The translations under genes and the position numbers were made by a program. DNA of 64,000 nucleotides. Origin: Pelecanus crispus. Taxonomy: Eukaryota; Chordata; Aves; Pelecaniformes; Pelecanidae. Below, in pieces: positions 37,401-50,952 of this stretch (positions within the stretch are counted from its first letter, which is position 1; each line of letters begins with the position of its first letter). The notes under the pieces are model-generated. The model did no database searches and had not been told where the DNA came from. It worked only from the letters and a program-made list of their open reading frames with translations. Location of the stretch: NCBI RefSeq assembly GCF_030463565.1, contig NC_134656.1:7240501-7304500 (forward strand), given 5' to 3'.

Positions 37401-38602
37401 GGCACAATCGCTGGAGAGTCCATTGTATTCTGACTCATCTCGTTTAAACCCGTGTATATGGCTCTTCAATTTTAAACTGCTTTGATGGTCCACTTTTTTG
37501 CTAGCCTGAAATTAAGGTAGTGTCTGGTGCCATCTTGTGTCACAGAGGAGTAAATATATAGAGCTGTCATTTTTAAACTTGCTTAGCTTTAGGGAGCATC
37601 ACTGGATTCAGCATCCGTATTAACAAGACAAGATCACCAGTGACATTGAGAAGTCTACGATTTTGCATGAAATGTGTTGTAGGCAGTTGAAAAGAGTTAA
37701 AATGTGAATCGGTGTAGTGTCATCAACTTCAGCAAAGCTTTCTTGACTCTGAAGTGCAAGCTGTAGGGCAAGCAGGTGTGAGCAGTGCTGGCCAGTAAGC
37801 TTCAACTAAATTTCAGAGGAACTTTTTGTGGCAAGGACTGCTTGGTTTTATGTTACTTCATCACAATTTTACAAAGTTGTCCTTGTCAGGGTTAGCTCAC
37901 CCCTTTCGGGTAAGTGATTTTGTCTCCATCCCCTCCATGGTCCCTCCAGGCTGTGGGATGCAGCGGGGACAGCGGATGCGATGGCTGCTGCTGGGACAGG
38001 GGCAGCGTGGCACTCTCCTCTCCTGGGTGCGGGGTTTGGGATCGATGTCATCGTCCCCTGGAGCTGAGCAGCCAGCTGGGATGGCAGGTCCCCCCCTTCC
38101 CACTGAGCAGAGCCTCCGGAAGGACCTGGCACCACGGGGCTGCACCTTGACCACTGCTCTGACATTTCCTTTATTAATGTTTGTTTCACACAATGGGAAG
38201 CTCAAAGAAAATCGCTCAAGTAGATGAAGAACTGTTATTTTTAGAAAGATGTGGGTTGTTTCTTTTCTTTTCTTGATGGTGACAATGAGCCACTATCAAA
38301 GGCAGAAGACTTCTGGAAACATTTTGTTGTTCAAAATTCAGCAACTAAGTAGTTTGTGCATTACCAATTCACAAAGGAACAACTAATAACTCTGTTGCTA
38401 ATTACTGATTTGCTTTATTTATGCATCAAACTGCCACTATGCTTTGCAGAATGTATTGTGCAAAAAAAGTGAAGAATGAGAAAAGAATATTTGCTTTTAT
38501 AAAAGAAGCCAAAACCCAACACCTCCATCAATTAGGCACCATGTACCTACTTCTTCATTTTAATGAATAGTTGTATTATCCCTATCTTCTAGTTCCTAGC
38601 TC
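31456..38602. other. Unannotated sequence left of the TTTTC array
   Basis: No recognised gene or young transposon. The segment around 37900-38160 is GC-rich and has overlapping frames of about 100-133 codons on both strands, as GC-rich random sequence does; none shows a domain. Confidence 0.5.
34321..34350 (+). repeat. A-rich tract
   Basis: AAAAAAACAAAAC followed by a 13-base A run and AG-rich sequence. It may be the tail of an unrecognisable retroposed copy or plain slippage DNA. Confidence 0.6.
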
Positions 38603-38920
38603 CTTTTCTTTTCTTTTCTTTTCTTTTCTTTTCTTTTCTTTTCTTTTCTTTTCTTTTCCTTTTCTTTTCTTTTCTTTTCTTTTCTTTTCTTTTCTTTTCT
38701 TTTCTTTTCTTTTCTTTTCTTTTCTTTTCTTTTCTTTTCTTTTTTCTTCTTTTCTTTTTTCTTCTTTTCTTTTCTTTTCTTTTCTTTTCTTTTCTTTTCT
38801 TTTCTTTTCTTTTCTTTTCTTTTCTTTTCTTTTCTTTTCTTTTCTTTTCTTTTCTTTTCTTTTCTTCTCTTTTCTTCTCTTTTCTTCTCTTTTCTTCTCT
38901 TTTCTTCTCTTTTCTTTTCT
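38603..38920 (+). repeat. (TTTTC)n / (AAAAG)n pentanucleotide microsatellite, about 318 bp
   Basis: About 63 pentamer units of CTTTT. Interruptions are one TTTTCC near 38657, a TTTTTTCTTC-type block at about 38739-38770, and a run of six TTTTCTTCTC decamers at the 3' end (about 38863-38912). The plus strand is pure pyrimidine and the minus strand pure purine. All six frames stay open here because the repeat lacks stop codons; the resulting Phe/Ser/Leu-rich and Lys/Arg/Glu-rich products are artefacts. Confidence 0.99.
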
Positions 38921-41900
38921 GGATTCTCCCACTATTCATTCAAAATAGGCACACTGAATTAATTACAAAATTAACCCAAATTACCTGAAAAAATTTAAAC
39001 CCCACATTTCACAGGAAAATACTTTTTACAGTATTTCTGGTGAAACATATGGAAAATGTTTAAATTTGCCACATGTCCAGCCAGTGTGGCTGGCATGGGC
39101 TTCTGCTGCACAACGCCGGAGCTGCCTTTCTGGCTGATGGTCCCCGGGCATCCATGTGTCCTGCTGGGTAGGACATACTGCCACACTGACAGTCCTGTCC
39201 CAGCCACCTCACCCCTCCCAGCTCTCTCCTCTCACCCTTGGGCTTCATTTCAAAATCACAGCTATAAACTAAATAATAAAAATAAGAAGAAATCGACACA
39301 TTCTGGTGCTCTCATACCTGGAGCATGCTCTCTCTTAACCCTGCCAGGAAAGGCTGGACTGGGTTTTGGATCTAAGAGTCTGATTTCAACAGAAATATTT
39401 GAACATAAACTGTTCCTTTTCCACATGGAAATATATTATTTCTGCTTACAGTTTAAGAAGAAATTTACAGAGACATAAAAGAAGCTAAGATGTATGCAGC
39501 TGTGTTCCTTGGGAAGGATTTATGGGTGAGAATACTGCAAAAGCAGGCAGGATTTCTGCAAGGATCCTGTACTGAGCATCGCTAGATGTCACTCTCGACC
39601 CGAATTTGGTTTCACAGACTCAATCGCTTGTCAGAATTTTTAATTTTAAATTACTCATCTTCTGTTCACACCCCTGCCCCTTTTTTTGCCTTGCATTTAA
39701 TGCACAGGTGATCTTCCAGTTCAGTGTAGCATAATCTGATGTGCATAAATATTTTTCTTGCTTAAAACCAGGATGAAAATTAGGTCAAATAGAAATACCT
39801 GAAATTTGGGATACCATCAGTTTCTGTGCTAGATATTCACTGGTGAAATAGAAAAGGCAAAACCCCCCGAGACAGGGTTCCCTTGTAACGTGTTGGGTTG
39901 GTTTTCCAGTTTTGTTCAGAACTTGTTGGCGCAGTCACGCTATGCATCATGTGAAATGAAGAGGAGGGTGTCCATTTCAGCCCAAAAGATCTCCTTTGCT
40001 TCAAAATACTGGATTTTTGCTTATGTTAGAAAGCAGAGGTGATATTTAGGTGATTTATGTGATTTAATTTAATAATGTTCTCTCTTGAATTGCTAAGTGT
40101 TTCTATTTTGATACCTATTGGCTTCTTCACTGAGCCAAATTTCCTCAATGACTTCAAAGAATGTTGAGGGAAATGCTGATTTCAGCTTATTTTTTTCACC
40201 TGTGCCTATGGAGGCAGAATGACTTGGGGAAAAAAAAAAATCCCCTCCCTGCAATTCCTCTGTTTCTTGCAAGTTCTCATTTGCCTTTTGGCAAATACCT
40301 TTATTTCCTTGTATCCAGCCCAATGTGCTCCTGTGTGACTGAGCACTCCTGCCGGTTGCATCCCTGTTGGCATCGCTGCTGCACCTTCGAGGAGCAGCCC
40401 CAGAGCCGGGCTGCAGTGCGGAGAGGGGCTCCCGCTGCAGACCTCCCCATGCAGGGAGACACGCGAGTCCTGGCAGCTCTTGCAGTGATTTTTACTCTGC
40501 TTTTTACAGCGAGTCAGCGTATGATTTCCTGGTCATATCCTGCCTCTTGTGCTTCTCTAACATGTCAATCCCACTCCCTGCAGTGCAGTCCCACTGCAAG
40601 CATCCGTAAGAGCAGGAGGAAGTGTTTACCAAACGGGCTCTAAGCCCAGACTGACTGCTTTTAGATGCTGGTAGAGACAGAAAAAAGCGACCTTCACCTC
40701 CTGGCAGGGAAGTGGCTTCTCTCCAGAGCAGGGCTGAACCTCACCAACACAGGCATCTGGGAACCGGGATGCCTGGCTTATCTGTACTGGGGCTTTCCAT
40801 CCTGTCTTACTGGGACGTTGAAAGTAAAGTGAGGAAGAGTGAGCCATTCATAAATGCAGGGCATAAGGAGCCCTTCTTGACTTTCTTTTTTGAGCTGTAA
40901 AGATGTGTGTGATGTCTATAGGACCTTATACCTTGAAATATTAATCAGTGGCCTTCTGCTGTTCTCAGCAATCATTTGGGGGAGAGGGAAAGAAGGGTCT
41001 ATATTAATCTTGAAAATCTAAATAATCCCTGCAATATAGCCCCAAAGGTTCTCTGCCTCTTCAAAAATAAAGGTGTGTGTAAGACAATTACCACTTTCAG
41101 GTGTGAGAAGGACCAGGCTGACCACTCCTCCCTTATCCCCTGTCTCGCTTCTTGGCATCACTGACTTCAACGGAGGCACAGAGGATCTGGCTGAGGGTGT
41201 CTTGGCCATAGACTGGAGAACCCTGGCAGGGCAGCTCACAAAGTGTGAGTGATTTTTTTTTTGTCCAGGGTTGCCAAGCTGGTAGCTTTAAAATAGCAAC
41301 TAAAATAAAATCATTGAAAGCCCCCAAACCATGAAATTTCCATGGCAGGGTGAGCGAGCAAGCAAGCACACGGGAGGAAGGATGGACAGATGGACAGATG
41401 TCCGAACGCCAGTGCTCAGCCAGCTAATGACTGCAAAACTTTAATGTAAAGCACAAGCCCAGCATCCTACTGGTTAGTTATTTTTCTGCTGGTCTCCTTT
41501 GCACCTGGGAGTGTCTCTCAACCTGCCATCTCTTCTCACTGTGGAGGTCTAGGCGGTGCTGAAGGTATGATTTTTCTCTTTTGTGCTTGCAGTCCAAGCA
41601 CAGTCTCTCCTTTGGTCACTGAGCAGTACGTGTCAGCCCTTCATTGTACCAATCCTTAATGTCAGGATTTTTTTAATCCAGTATCTCAGTTAGTTCCTCG
41701 ATGTATCCATTAACCTAGTCTAAGAAATGACACAATTGCAATATGCTTCCTTTGGAGTTAGCTACTCTACCCCTTCTTGTCCTTTCAGCCTTTTCTTCCT
41801 CTCCATTAGAAAAATGAACTGTTCTCTCTTCAGTTACTTATCTTTTTTCCCCCCAATTTTTTTTTTTCTTGGTTTACCTTCAGCATGTTTCCTCACATCA

Positions 41901-44900
41901 CTTTCTGCTGATTAACACCCTTGGTATGTTTGCTGTCGTACTAGGTCAAAACCCCAAGTTACACGATGGAGTTATTAGGAGCTCTGGTTTCCTCTTTTTC
42001 AGCACTATTCCACAGAAAAAAGAAAGAGCCCATTTATAAAACAGGTCTAGGCAGTAATTTTGAGGTGAAACAAGTTTCCAGTGAAAGGCTTTGTTTTTTC
42101 AACTCTAAAATATTTTGTGAGAGCATTCCAACTCTGCCGAAATGTTCGTGCTTGAATGAGAGGCAAAAATGTTTCTATGAAGTTAATGTGGTTTGTTGGT
42201 TTTTTTTTTAAGAATAATTTCATTCAAACTCTTATTTTTTTAACCTGAAATGACTGACTTTATGATGTCCTTTTCTTGGGTATGAAAATGTTTAAGAAAA
42301 TTCTTTAATTCAATGAAAAAGGGGGACAAACATTTTTTACTTTTGCCTATTAAACAAATATTTCAGGTTGATTAAAAGCATAGTTGTCATAGGTTTTTTT
42401 TTTTAACTTCCACAAAAAGCACAAAATAATGAGTTCACACAAGGTTATCTACAATATGCTATTGGAAAACTCCTGGGGATTTAGCATTTTAAAAAGCAGG
42501 TAGGGAAATCTCTGGTTTCTGGCGTATGAAGTCACTCCCAGGGCTGTGAGGGCCCCGGTGAACAAGAGAAGCGAGATAACACAAACCAGAAGGTTCACAC
42601 CTTGTAGCTGGATACAGAAGCGAAGGAAGTTTGGAAAAAGCTCTTCAGAATCTCTGTTAGTAAATCTGAGATACCTGAGTTGTCTTTTTAGCCTAAAAAG
42701 CCTAAGGAAAGCAGAGCAGATGAGCACTGGTGGGAGTGGGACCAGCCGCAGGGATCATGGCCAGCGGGCGAGACGGGCAGCAGCACTTTCAGAGAGGTGG
42801 TGGCAAGGCAGGGCACGGTGCTTCTCCAGGCAAAACACCCCCTTGCTCGGCAGCAAACACACCGAGTGCAAGTACTAAAGAGGGAGAAGCGGTTGCAAAA
42901 TCATCTTTGACGTTGGCTTTTTTCCCCTATTGTCAGAGTTGTTCACGTTATTCTGAAGTAAAATATACATTGCTGGTACAACACGTTTACCCTGTGCATC
43001 AGTCAGACAACACGTGAAGTGTTCTTGTTCTTCTGTGTTAGTTCAAAACCCTTTTCCCCATTCTTTTTGTCTTCCCTGGAGAGTAGTTAAGTACTAGATT
43101 TTCGCATGTGTTTGCTGCAGCACATGATTCTGGCATATGTTTGAATCGATTAACTGAGAAGAAAAAAAAGAAAATTACACCAGAGCCTTTATTAAGAGAA
43201 GGTGTAATTAACGACTTCAGATTAATTGAAAATGTTTGCTCTAAAAGTAGCAGTTGAACTCTATTCTGATTAATTGCTTTCTCACAGACTTTGTAACCTT
43301 GCAGAACGTGCTGTTCAGCAGGGAGTGGAGGGGAAAAGACCATCTAGTATCTCTGCAGAACCTCTATAGAAGAAACCTGTAATTTTCCCATTCAAAAATG
43401 TTCTGTGGTGTTACGATCACATTCTAAAAAGAAGTTCCTTTGGATTCTTTAATTTAAAAAGAAAATCAGAGTTCCTCAAGGGCTGAGGACTCTAAGGGGG
43501 AACAGGCCAATACTAGAAATTCAATTCTGAGTGAATTAGTTGCTATTTCATTTTAACCAAATTACTTAAGATACCTCTCAAAGAAACATGTTTCCAATGA
43601 TTTTCCAGTTTAGTGAAAAATTTCCATCCTGTCATGCTGGACATGAAATAATCAGAATTGAGAGCATTGAAAGAAAGACAATCTTTTATTAAATATTTCT
43701 TTAGAAGATCTGGACTCAGTCAGGCCCTGTTACATTATTAGTCTTTGTTAAGCTAACATTCTTTCAAAGAACAGGACTTATTTTTTAAGCAGTTCAAGTG
43801 ATTAAAACCTGTTTATATTAGATTTATTGACCTTCCTTTTAATTTGTATTGCCTTAAGTAATCTTGGGAGAATTCATTCCTAATACTTTCCCTCCCACAC
43901 ATTTGCTGTTATGGTCTTTCTTGGGTCCACCTGCAGTGTCTAGCAAGTATGAGCTTAAAGGCCCTTGACTGTGAAGATACTGAGTCCTGTACGGCTGTCA
44001 GAGCCTGCTCTTAGGCACAAGTTTCAGATCTGTTTCTGGCATGTTGAAGACCTGCCTACAAGGTGAATGGCTTGGCCAGCTCTGCACCATGTTGCTCTCC
44101 TCAGCTTGTCTCTGGCTTCCAGCCCGAATTCAGACTGCCTGCACTTGCCTCTTACTTTTGCAGTGCTGTTTTTTGGCTGAGCTCTGGCAGATAAATCAGC
44201 TGAGCTCCTCAGCAAAAGGTCCATAACTACGTCAGCTGAAAGAGCAGGTGGGATTTATATGCATGGGTACTTGGGTCTGGGCCAGGGAGCCCTGCCCTTG
44301 TGCCCAGCGAGGTCCATTGACACTTCTGCACTGAACTCAACCTCCTCTCCCTGGGTTGCTTCTATTAGAAAATTGCTTCTAGGCTAGTAGAGGAAGGAGA
44401 CCCATCATCAAACCAAAATGTTTCAATTCCTGTCACTCTTTAAAAAAAAAAATTACTTTGCAGGAGATACTTAATGGCTTTTGATTTTCCCATTTGCCTC
44501 TACCTGGAGGAGAAGAAATTTCAAAATATGAAGAGACCACCTTCCAGCCATGTCTGTTCAGAAATTTTAATCTCCTAATTAGTTTTGATATGTTTCTCTG
44601 TCATAATAGAAGTCACAATATATAGGTGGGGAAATGGAGGTATATTTTCTCTGTTGATGTTGAACAATTTTTGTCAGAGCCGGGGTTAGATTTCAGCAAT
44701 GCCTTACTGTTAATTCCCTCTTCTAATCACTAGACTCTCTCCTCCAATACTGATAGCAAAGGCAAAGTTTAAAATGCTGTTTATCTTTAGAGGAATCGTG
44801 TACATCAACCTGCGGGTGCCTTTGTGCTTTCATCCAATATGCACATATTCATGCTGGAGTTTGAAGACATATGTTAAAGATTGCTGCTGTGCATAAAAAT

Positions 44901-47900
44901 ATTGCTGTGAAAATTGAGCATTGTATTTGTAATTCTTCAGGCAAACTTTGTTACATTTAGTACGAAATTTGTTTTGGTAACTAGCATGTTGGGTGTTCAG
45001 ATAGATCCAATGTACAGTAACAAATAATTTCAGCATTCATGGCTCAGTGATTTCAGGAAGTCACTAGAACATAAATATCAGTTCAGGAAAAGCAAACAAA
45101 CAGCTTCTACTTTTTTTTGTCTTTTCAGAGAGCTGCCATAAGGAAGCAAAGCATCATTATTGTTTCTTTCAGTTCTCAGTATAATAGGAAGTAACACTTA
45201 ATAAAAGCCATTGGCTGCAAGATTTCATAAGAGAGAGAGAAGCAGAGAGAAAGAACGAGAACTGTGCTGTGGAAAAGCAGGTGTGATTCATGAATAAACT
45301 ATAGTTTGCAACCCTATGGGATACTGATGAAACAAACAGAATTTTCAGAGACATGGATAATACAAGAACGCAAGACACTTTTTCACAGGTAAAGGCAGAA
45401 ACTGTTATGGCTTGCGCGAAAGTACTATTTGTTGTGCGTAACTGAAGAGATGGCATATCAGAAACTGAAAATGACTTTGTATTTTATTGGCAAGGAATTT
45501 GCAGTAGACTGTTTAATGTAATTGATTATTATGTGATATGAGCTCAAACTGGTCTAATATGTCAGAAGGTGTTTGCAGAAGATGTGTATGAAACAATATT
45601 TTTCTGTGCTTTGTTCTTAAGAAAGTTGAAATGTGTGAGGTTTTCCTGACACAAAGAAAGGGACAAAGAGAGAAAAATCAATCTTTCTATTGCCATGTTA
45701 GAGAGGATTTATTAATACTGTATATTACCTGCGCTAAAAATTTCCATAAGGTAATTGGAGTGGAAAAAACAGTGGTTTATATTATAGGCAAATACAGTTT
45801 TTTGATAATCATACTGGAATTTGAAGTGATTGATATGCCAGAATTGAATATACATCAGCTTGCAGCACTATTGAATTTGTCTGAGAGTGCCTGCCAGATA
45901 TATAGTTGTAGCATTCTGCTTGTTTCAATACTTGCATGTTTGGAAGTCTGTTATCTGGAGAATGAAGCGGTGGAAAACTCCCCTCTAACTAGGATAGCTG
46001 ATAGCATGTATTGGCAGAGATCTCCCTGGCGTGTGACCTGGAGTAAAGAGCAATTAGGAGAAAGAATGATTGTGTTATGTGTAGGCTGAGAAGGTGTGGT
46101 GGAGTGGTCTGAGTTAGTCCTGGGTGGCTACCGAGGGTGGCTTGGCTGGCAATTACTGCGTGCTTTGAGCAGAATGTGAGAGCTGGGCAGAATGCAGCCC
46201 TGGTTGCATGATTCCCCCTTTTCACTGAGAAGTACGAGACGTTCATTGAAAAGATTTTCTAGACAAGGCTCTAGACAAACCCAGAGCAATTTCATAAACC
46301 AGGGTGAACCCTTATTGCTCTTTGGTTTGCCGAAGAGGTAAAAGGGCACTGGACAAATTGCTGCCTTTGGTTAGCTCCATACAACATCAACCTCCTTGGC
46401 CTTTGAAGATTTTGTGGAGGGCAGTGTAACAGTTGATCCAAAGACAGAGTCATTTAGCTTGACACATATTAATTGCTTCACCTGAAGTAATAGCACCTGA
46501 AGTGTAATAAGATTGCAGGTCCCATCTGGCACTCTTCAGTATAACGACATGCTGAGGTGCTGGGATCTATTTGGAGAAGCTGTTGATGACAGTGGCGTTG
46601 AAAAGGCACAAATCCAGTCTGGAAGTGTTTTCCCTTTCCTTGCTGTCTACAGCTCATGTGTTTATTGCTTGGCATTGACGCACAGGCCTGAGTTGCAGCT
46701 TACGAATCATTGCTCTTATTTCTTACTTCAGGTACCACTGGGGAGGTCAGGGGCAGCACAGATGTGGAAATAACCAAATGCTTGCTACCAGAAAGGGCTT
46801 ACACAAATGAGAATCAGAAAACAGGAAACCGTAACCAGATGGTGCCACTTTTCCCTTTCTTTCACTCCCCAAGGCCTGCAATAAAACATATGCCCAAAGC
46901 TCAGGTTGTACAATCACCAAAATATTTGCAAAGCTAAACTGCACCTGAGAAAAATGCGTGTCTTAAACTTTTTGTGAACTCCTTTTAAAACTTGACTATA
47001 TGTCTTCCTGAGGCTTTTCGTCTAAGTCTTCTGAGAGCTGATAAGATCATGGTGCAAGGTGGAACGGTTGTCAGCCCTTTTGCTTTTACACCCTGCTTTA
47101 CTCTAATCAACGACTTTAGAGTACTTTATCCCCATGGCTTTCCCATACAATTTTCATTAGACTTCTTGTTAAAGGCCACCTCTCTTAGGTGATTGATTTT
47201 TTTTTTCTTTTTTTTCCTCCCTCTTGTCTTTTCCAAGGCAGCTTAAAGCAGATTTTCACTGTATATTTACCAAGGGATCAATTCCATTTAAATAAAGCCA
47301 CAATGATTCCATGTCTTCTGATATGTATATTCATGAACCTGAATATCAGGAGCAGCTCTTGTAGCCTCTGAGATAGGCTATTGTTAGACTACAAATCAGA
47401 AATCTGATGTTCTGCTGATCTACTGGGGCTTCTAATGACTTGGCTATACATACTGGGTGGTCAGTACAGCACAGATGTAGATTCAGAACAATACGCTCCT
47501 TGCAGTTAACATCAAATGTCAACCAGAGCAGATGACTTGTGAGGCAGTTCAACTTCCTCGGTTCAGCTAGTGTTCTGAACCTGGGTGTTTGTAGGTTCTG
47601 CAGAACTGGTGGATGAGATGTGCTGTATAAGTGCGTATTACTCTGAGACTGCACCTATACTTAAAGCCAGAATCACTTGTCGGCAGACTAAAGCACCAAT
47701 ATGGAAACAGTGTAGGAATCAGAGCTCACTTTTCCTTGATCCATCTAAAAACACCTCAAAGCTCGGAAACCTATAAGACAAGATCTAAAGACCCAGGAGG
47801 CTGCACTGAATTTTCATGTGTTTGCTACTTAGCAGGAAGTAGCCCATTAAACAAAGAGGATAAGAAATGCCTGTGGGGCAGGGATGAAGTACCTCCTGAG

Positions 47901-50374
47901 GTATGTCTTCCTCATCACCCACACAGAGGTGAAATCCCTCAGTTAAATTTCCTGCTACTGAGCCATTTGGAGTTCCATCTGTCTTGTTTCATTCTCGATA
48001 TTGTCCAAGTTCCTGAAACTGTGAGCACAATGAATATTGCTGAGCCCCTTTTTGAAGGGAAATTATGTCCTGTATTTAAGAAAGGACTTAAAGACCCAGC
48101 ACAAGTAGAAGTCCGACTAACCGATCCTGGGGAAGTTGATCTTGCTTGGAAAATGTAGTGTACTTTCGTAAGAAAGTATTAAGAACATAGCAAAAACATT
48201 TATACAGACAAGGATTATATTCTGCTAAATCTGTCAAAGTTTAGGAGGAAAGTGGCAAGGAGAAATAGCCCCTCTTTACCTAAATATTTTGCTAGGATGA
48301 TTTATTAACAAACCAGAATCCTGGAGGGAAAAAAGTTAGGTCAGAAATGATACATCAGCAGATGGATGCTCGCTGGGGTTTTTCCTTAAGCTCTCAGACC
48401 TTGTTTTGATTAGAGCATAATGAAGAGTTTGTTCATTAAATGTTCCAGCTAATTAATGTAAAATTCATGGAGACCCTGGATTCTCAGTTAAATACGCATG
48501 GAATCAGTGTTGCATTCTCTAGATTGTGCTTCATACTTTTTGTTTAGCAGGTGTTAACTAATATGATCTGGTAAACCTCAAGTATAATGAAATGAGTCTT
48601 GTTCCATTTAATAATTTCAGCAGCCCAATTCTTGCTTGATATGTATCTTTCTTTCACAAGGCATTAGGGGACAAGATGAGATTGTAAGCCTGTGAACAGA
48701 AGGATGCGTGCTTTTCTCCAAAATAATTAGATGTCACTGTTAAATATTTGTCTGGTAATCTTTGTTTCTTTGCAAGATTAATTGGACTATCATGTTAATA
48801 AGCTAATATGATAATTCTTGATAGTTCTTATCACTGTGGATTATTTTAACTACTGTAACTAAAGGCATAGAACATTATTATTTTAGTAACAAACTGAAAT
48901 ACTTCTATATGAACCGCCTTCTTTATTTCAGTCCATTTGGAAGTATACTGTTTAAGTTATACCTCAGTACACCAAGAAATTACTAGGTAAATTCTCACTT
49001 AGGTCATGTTTTGAAATCCAGTGTCATTTCATCTATCAGGGCGTGTACTGCATGTTTCTGTGGTGGCAGGGCACTGAAATCAGTGGGAGTTTTACTCTTG
49101 TACTGAATGTGCCTATGTAAAACTATCCCTGAACACTTTTGAAAATCTTTCCATAGTAGCTACTTCAAAGGCAAACTGCCTCTATTTAGGTAATTCAGAT
49201 TGCACCCACTTAATTTCAACGGACAACAGCGTACAGCAAGAAATAAGACTCTTATCACATAAAAATCCTACATTTTTTAAAGTATTCACTTTATTTACAT
49301 TTTTTTTTTATGTAGTTTGTGGAGGCCAACATTTGGAGGAAAACAAAGTGACAGTGGAAGGGGATGAAAACCTCAGTTAATCCTGACACAAAAAAAAGAA
49401 AACTGAACATGTTGGCCATCCATTACACGAACCATTAGTACGAGCTGGAGACGAGTCCATACTGGGAACTCCTGCATTTTTGTTGTGGTGCCTGCCTCCA
49501 GCCTTTATAATACAAATTGTAAGGTAAATTTCCATATATGTTTTTCCTGCCCATTCACTCTAGCATTCTGATCATACTTCCAGTGTGAATGGGGCAGTTG
49601 ACATTTTAATCATTGTCATCTGTAGGAGAAATGGAAAGGTTTCACTGTTCATTGTATGGCACATACACTGAGGTCTCTCTCTGTGTGTACATACATACAC
49701 ATACAGGAATATCTCATGGTGTGTCAGTGTATGACTGTAGCCACACCAGCACTTCAACTGTGCACTTCTCAGGCATAGAAGACTTAATATCATACCTAAA
49801 AATTCTGCAATCTCAATTTCTGTTTTGAGTACTACCTGCAAAGATATTTTGGTAGGTATTTGAAGAAAATCACTAGCAGCTAATTGAACCAAAATACCAT
49901 GTTAAGATTATTTAATTTAATATTGCACCTGCTTAACATGAAGTCAGTGAAGCAGCAAAATCACAGAATCCATGAATTTTAGCAACACATCATGCTTTTA
50001 AATAGCAAAAGGTACTCTCTTATATTTGTAAGCAACTGGACTGAGATATAAAGGAAGTGTGAGTAGAAAACTCATAAAAAAATAGTATTCAGAGACTGCT
50101 GTGAATTTTTATTTGAAGATGTAGAATTGTACAACTGTGTCTTTATACTCCAAGATCTCCCCTTGGAAGCATCCACCTTAGCTTTAGTTCTCAGTACTAA
50201 ATAGTCCCAGTAGACAATTAGCACCTAACAGGTATGGAGTGGAAATCAGAATGATGATTAATGTGCTGGTCATATTTGTTCTCCATCAGTACTGAAGAAC
50301 CAAAGCACCATAGGCTTGGCTCTACACAGCCGAGGGGATCCCCTTTCCTGCCTCAGATTGCCCAGGCCCATAGT
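38921..50374. other. Unannotated sequence between the TTTTC array and solo LTR 3
   Basis: Apart from the MIR-like remnant at 44660-44742, nothing is recognised. The longest plus-strand frames (40161-40643, 45631-46089, 47631-48158; 152-175 codons) lack motifs or supporting exons. The GC-richer patch at about 40350-40470 holds several CpGs but no promoter elements that I can name. The region could be intron of the plus-strand PH-like gene if that gene starts far upstream. Confidence 0.5.
44660..44742 (-). mobile_element. MIR-like ancient SINE remnant
   Basis: On the minus strand the sequence reads GAGTCTAGTGATTAGAAGAG, then GGAATTAACAGTAAGGCA, then AATCTAACCCCGGCTCTGAC. This is the layout of MIR-type amniote SINEs: tRNA-like head with TCTAGTGGTTAGA, an AGTCAGGA-type spacer, then CCCAGCTCTGCCACT. 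It is highly diverged, and its boundaries are approximate. Confidence 0.45.
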
Positions 50375-50379
50375 ACAAG

Positions 50380-50952
50380 TGTCGTGGTTTAGCCCCAGGC
50401 AGCAGCTCAGCACCACGCAGCCGCTCACTCACTCCCCCTGCCCCGGTGGGATCGGGGAGAGAATCGGAAGAGTAAGAGTGAGAAACACCCCTGGGTTGAG
50501 ATAAGAACAGTTTAATAATTGAAATAAAATAAAGTAAAATAGTAGTAGTAATAATAACAATATAATAATAACAGTAATAACAATATACAAAGCAAGTGAT
50601 GCACAATGCAATTGCTCACCACCCGCCGACCCATACCCAGACAGTTCCCGAGCAGCGATCGCTGCTCCCTGGCCAGCTTTCCCCCAGTTTCTATACTGCC
50701 CATGACGCCGTATGGTATGGAATAGCCCTTGGGCCAGGCTGGGGCAGCTCTCCTGGCCGTGCCCCCTCCCAGCTTCTTGTGCACCTGGCAGAGCTTGGGG
50801 AGCTGGAAAGCCCTTGACGGGTGTAGGCACTACTTAGCAACAACTAAAACATCAGTGTGTTATCAGCATTGTTCTCATACCAAATCCAAAACACAGCACT
50901 ATGCCAGCTACTAGGAAGAAAATTTAACTCTATCCCAGCTGAAACCAGGACA
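50380..50952 (-). mobile_element. Solo LTR 3, same family, opposite orientation
   Basis: A 573-bp minus-strand copy flanked by the perfect 5-bp duplication acaag (50375-50379 and 50953-50957). It differs more from LTRs 1 and 2, notably in the region before the TATA-like motif (AGGAGAGCTGCCCC in place of AGAATAGTTGATCC), and so represents another sublineage or integration wave. It keeps the terminal TG...CA, the TATA-like CAGTATAGAAACTG and ATTAAA. No internal proviral genes remain. Confidence 0.94.

Noticed and set aside
38571..38948. Open frames of 116-125 codons encoding Phe/Ser-rich and Lys/Arg/Glu-rich repeats
   Set aside because: They are translations of the TTTTC array, which has no stop codon in any frame.
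40161..40643. 160-codon plus-strand frame over a GC-rich, CpG-containing patch
   Set aside because: No domain, and the composition changes abruptly with local GC content, as in noncoding sequence.
45631..46089. 152-codon plus-strand frame
   Set aside because: No family resemblance and no convincing splice context. Its length is plausible by chance in 64 kb.
47631..48158. 175-codon plus-strand frame with a possible internal donor near 47900
   Set aside because: No known motif, no consistent exon partners in phase, and mixed composition. Considered as an upstream exon of the PH-like gene but unsupported.
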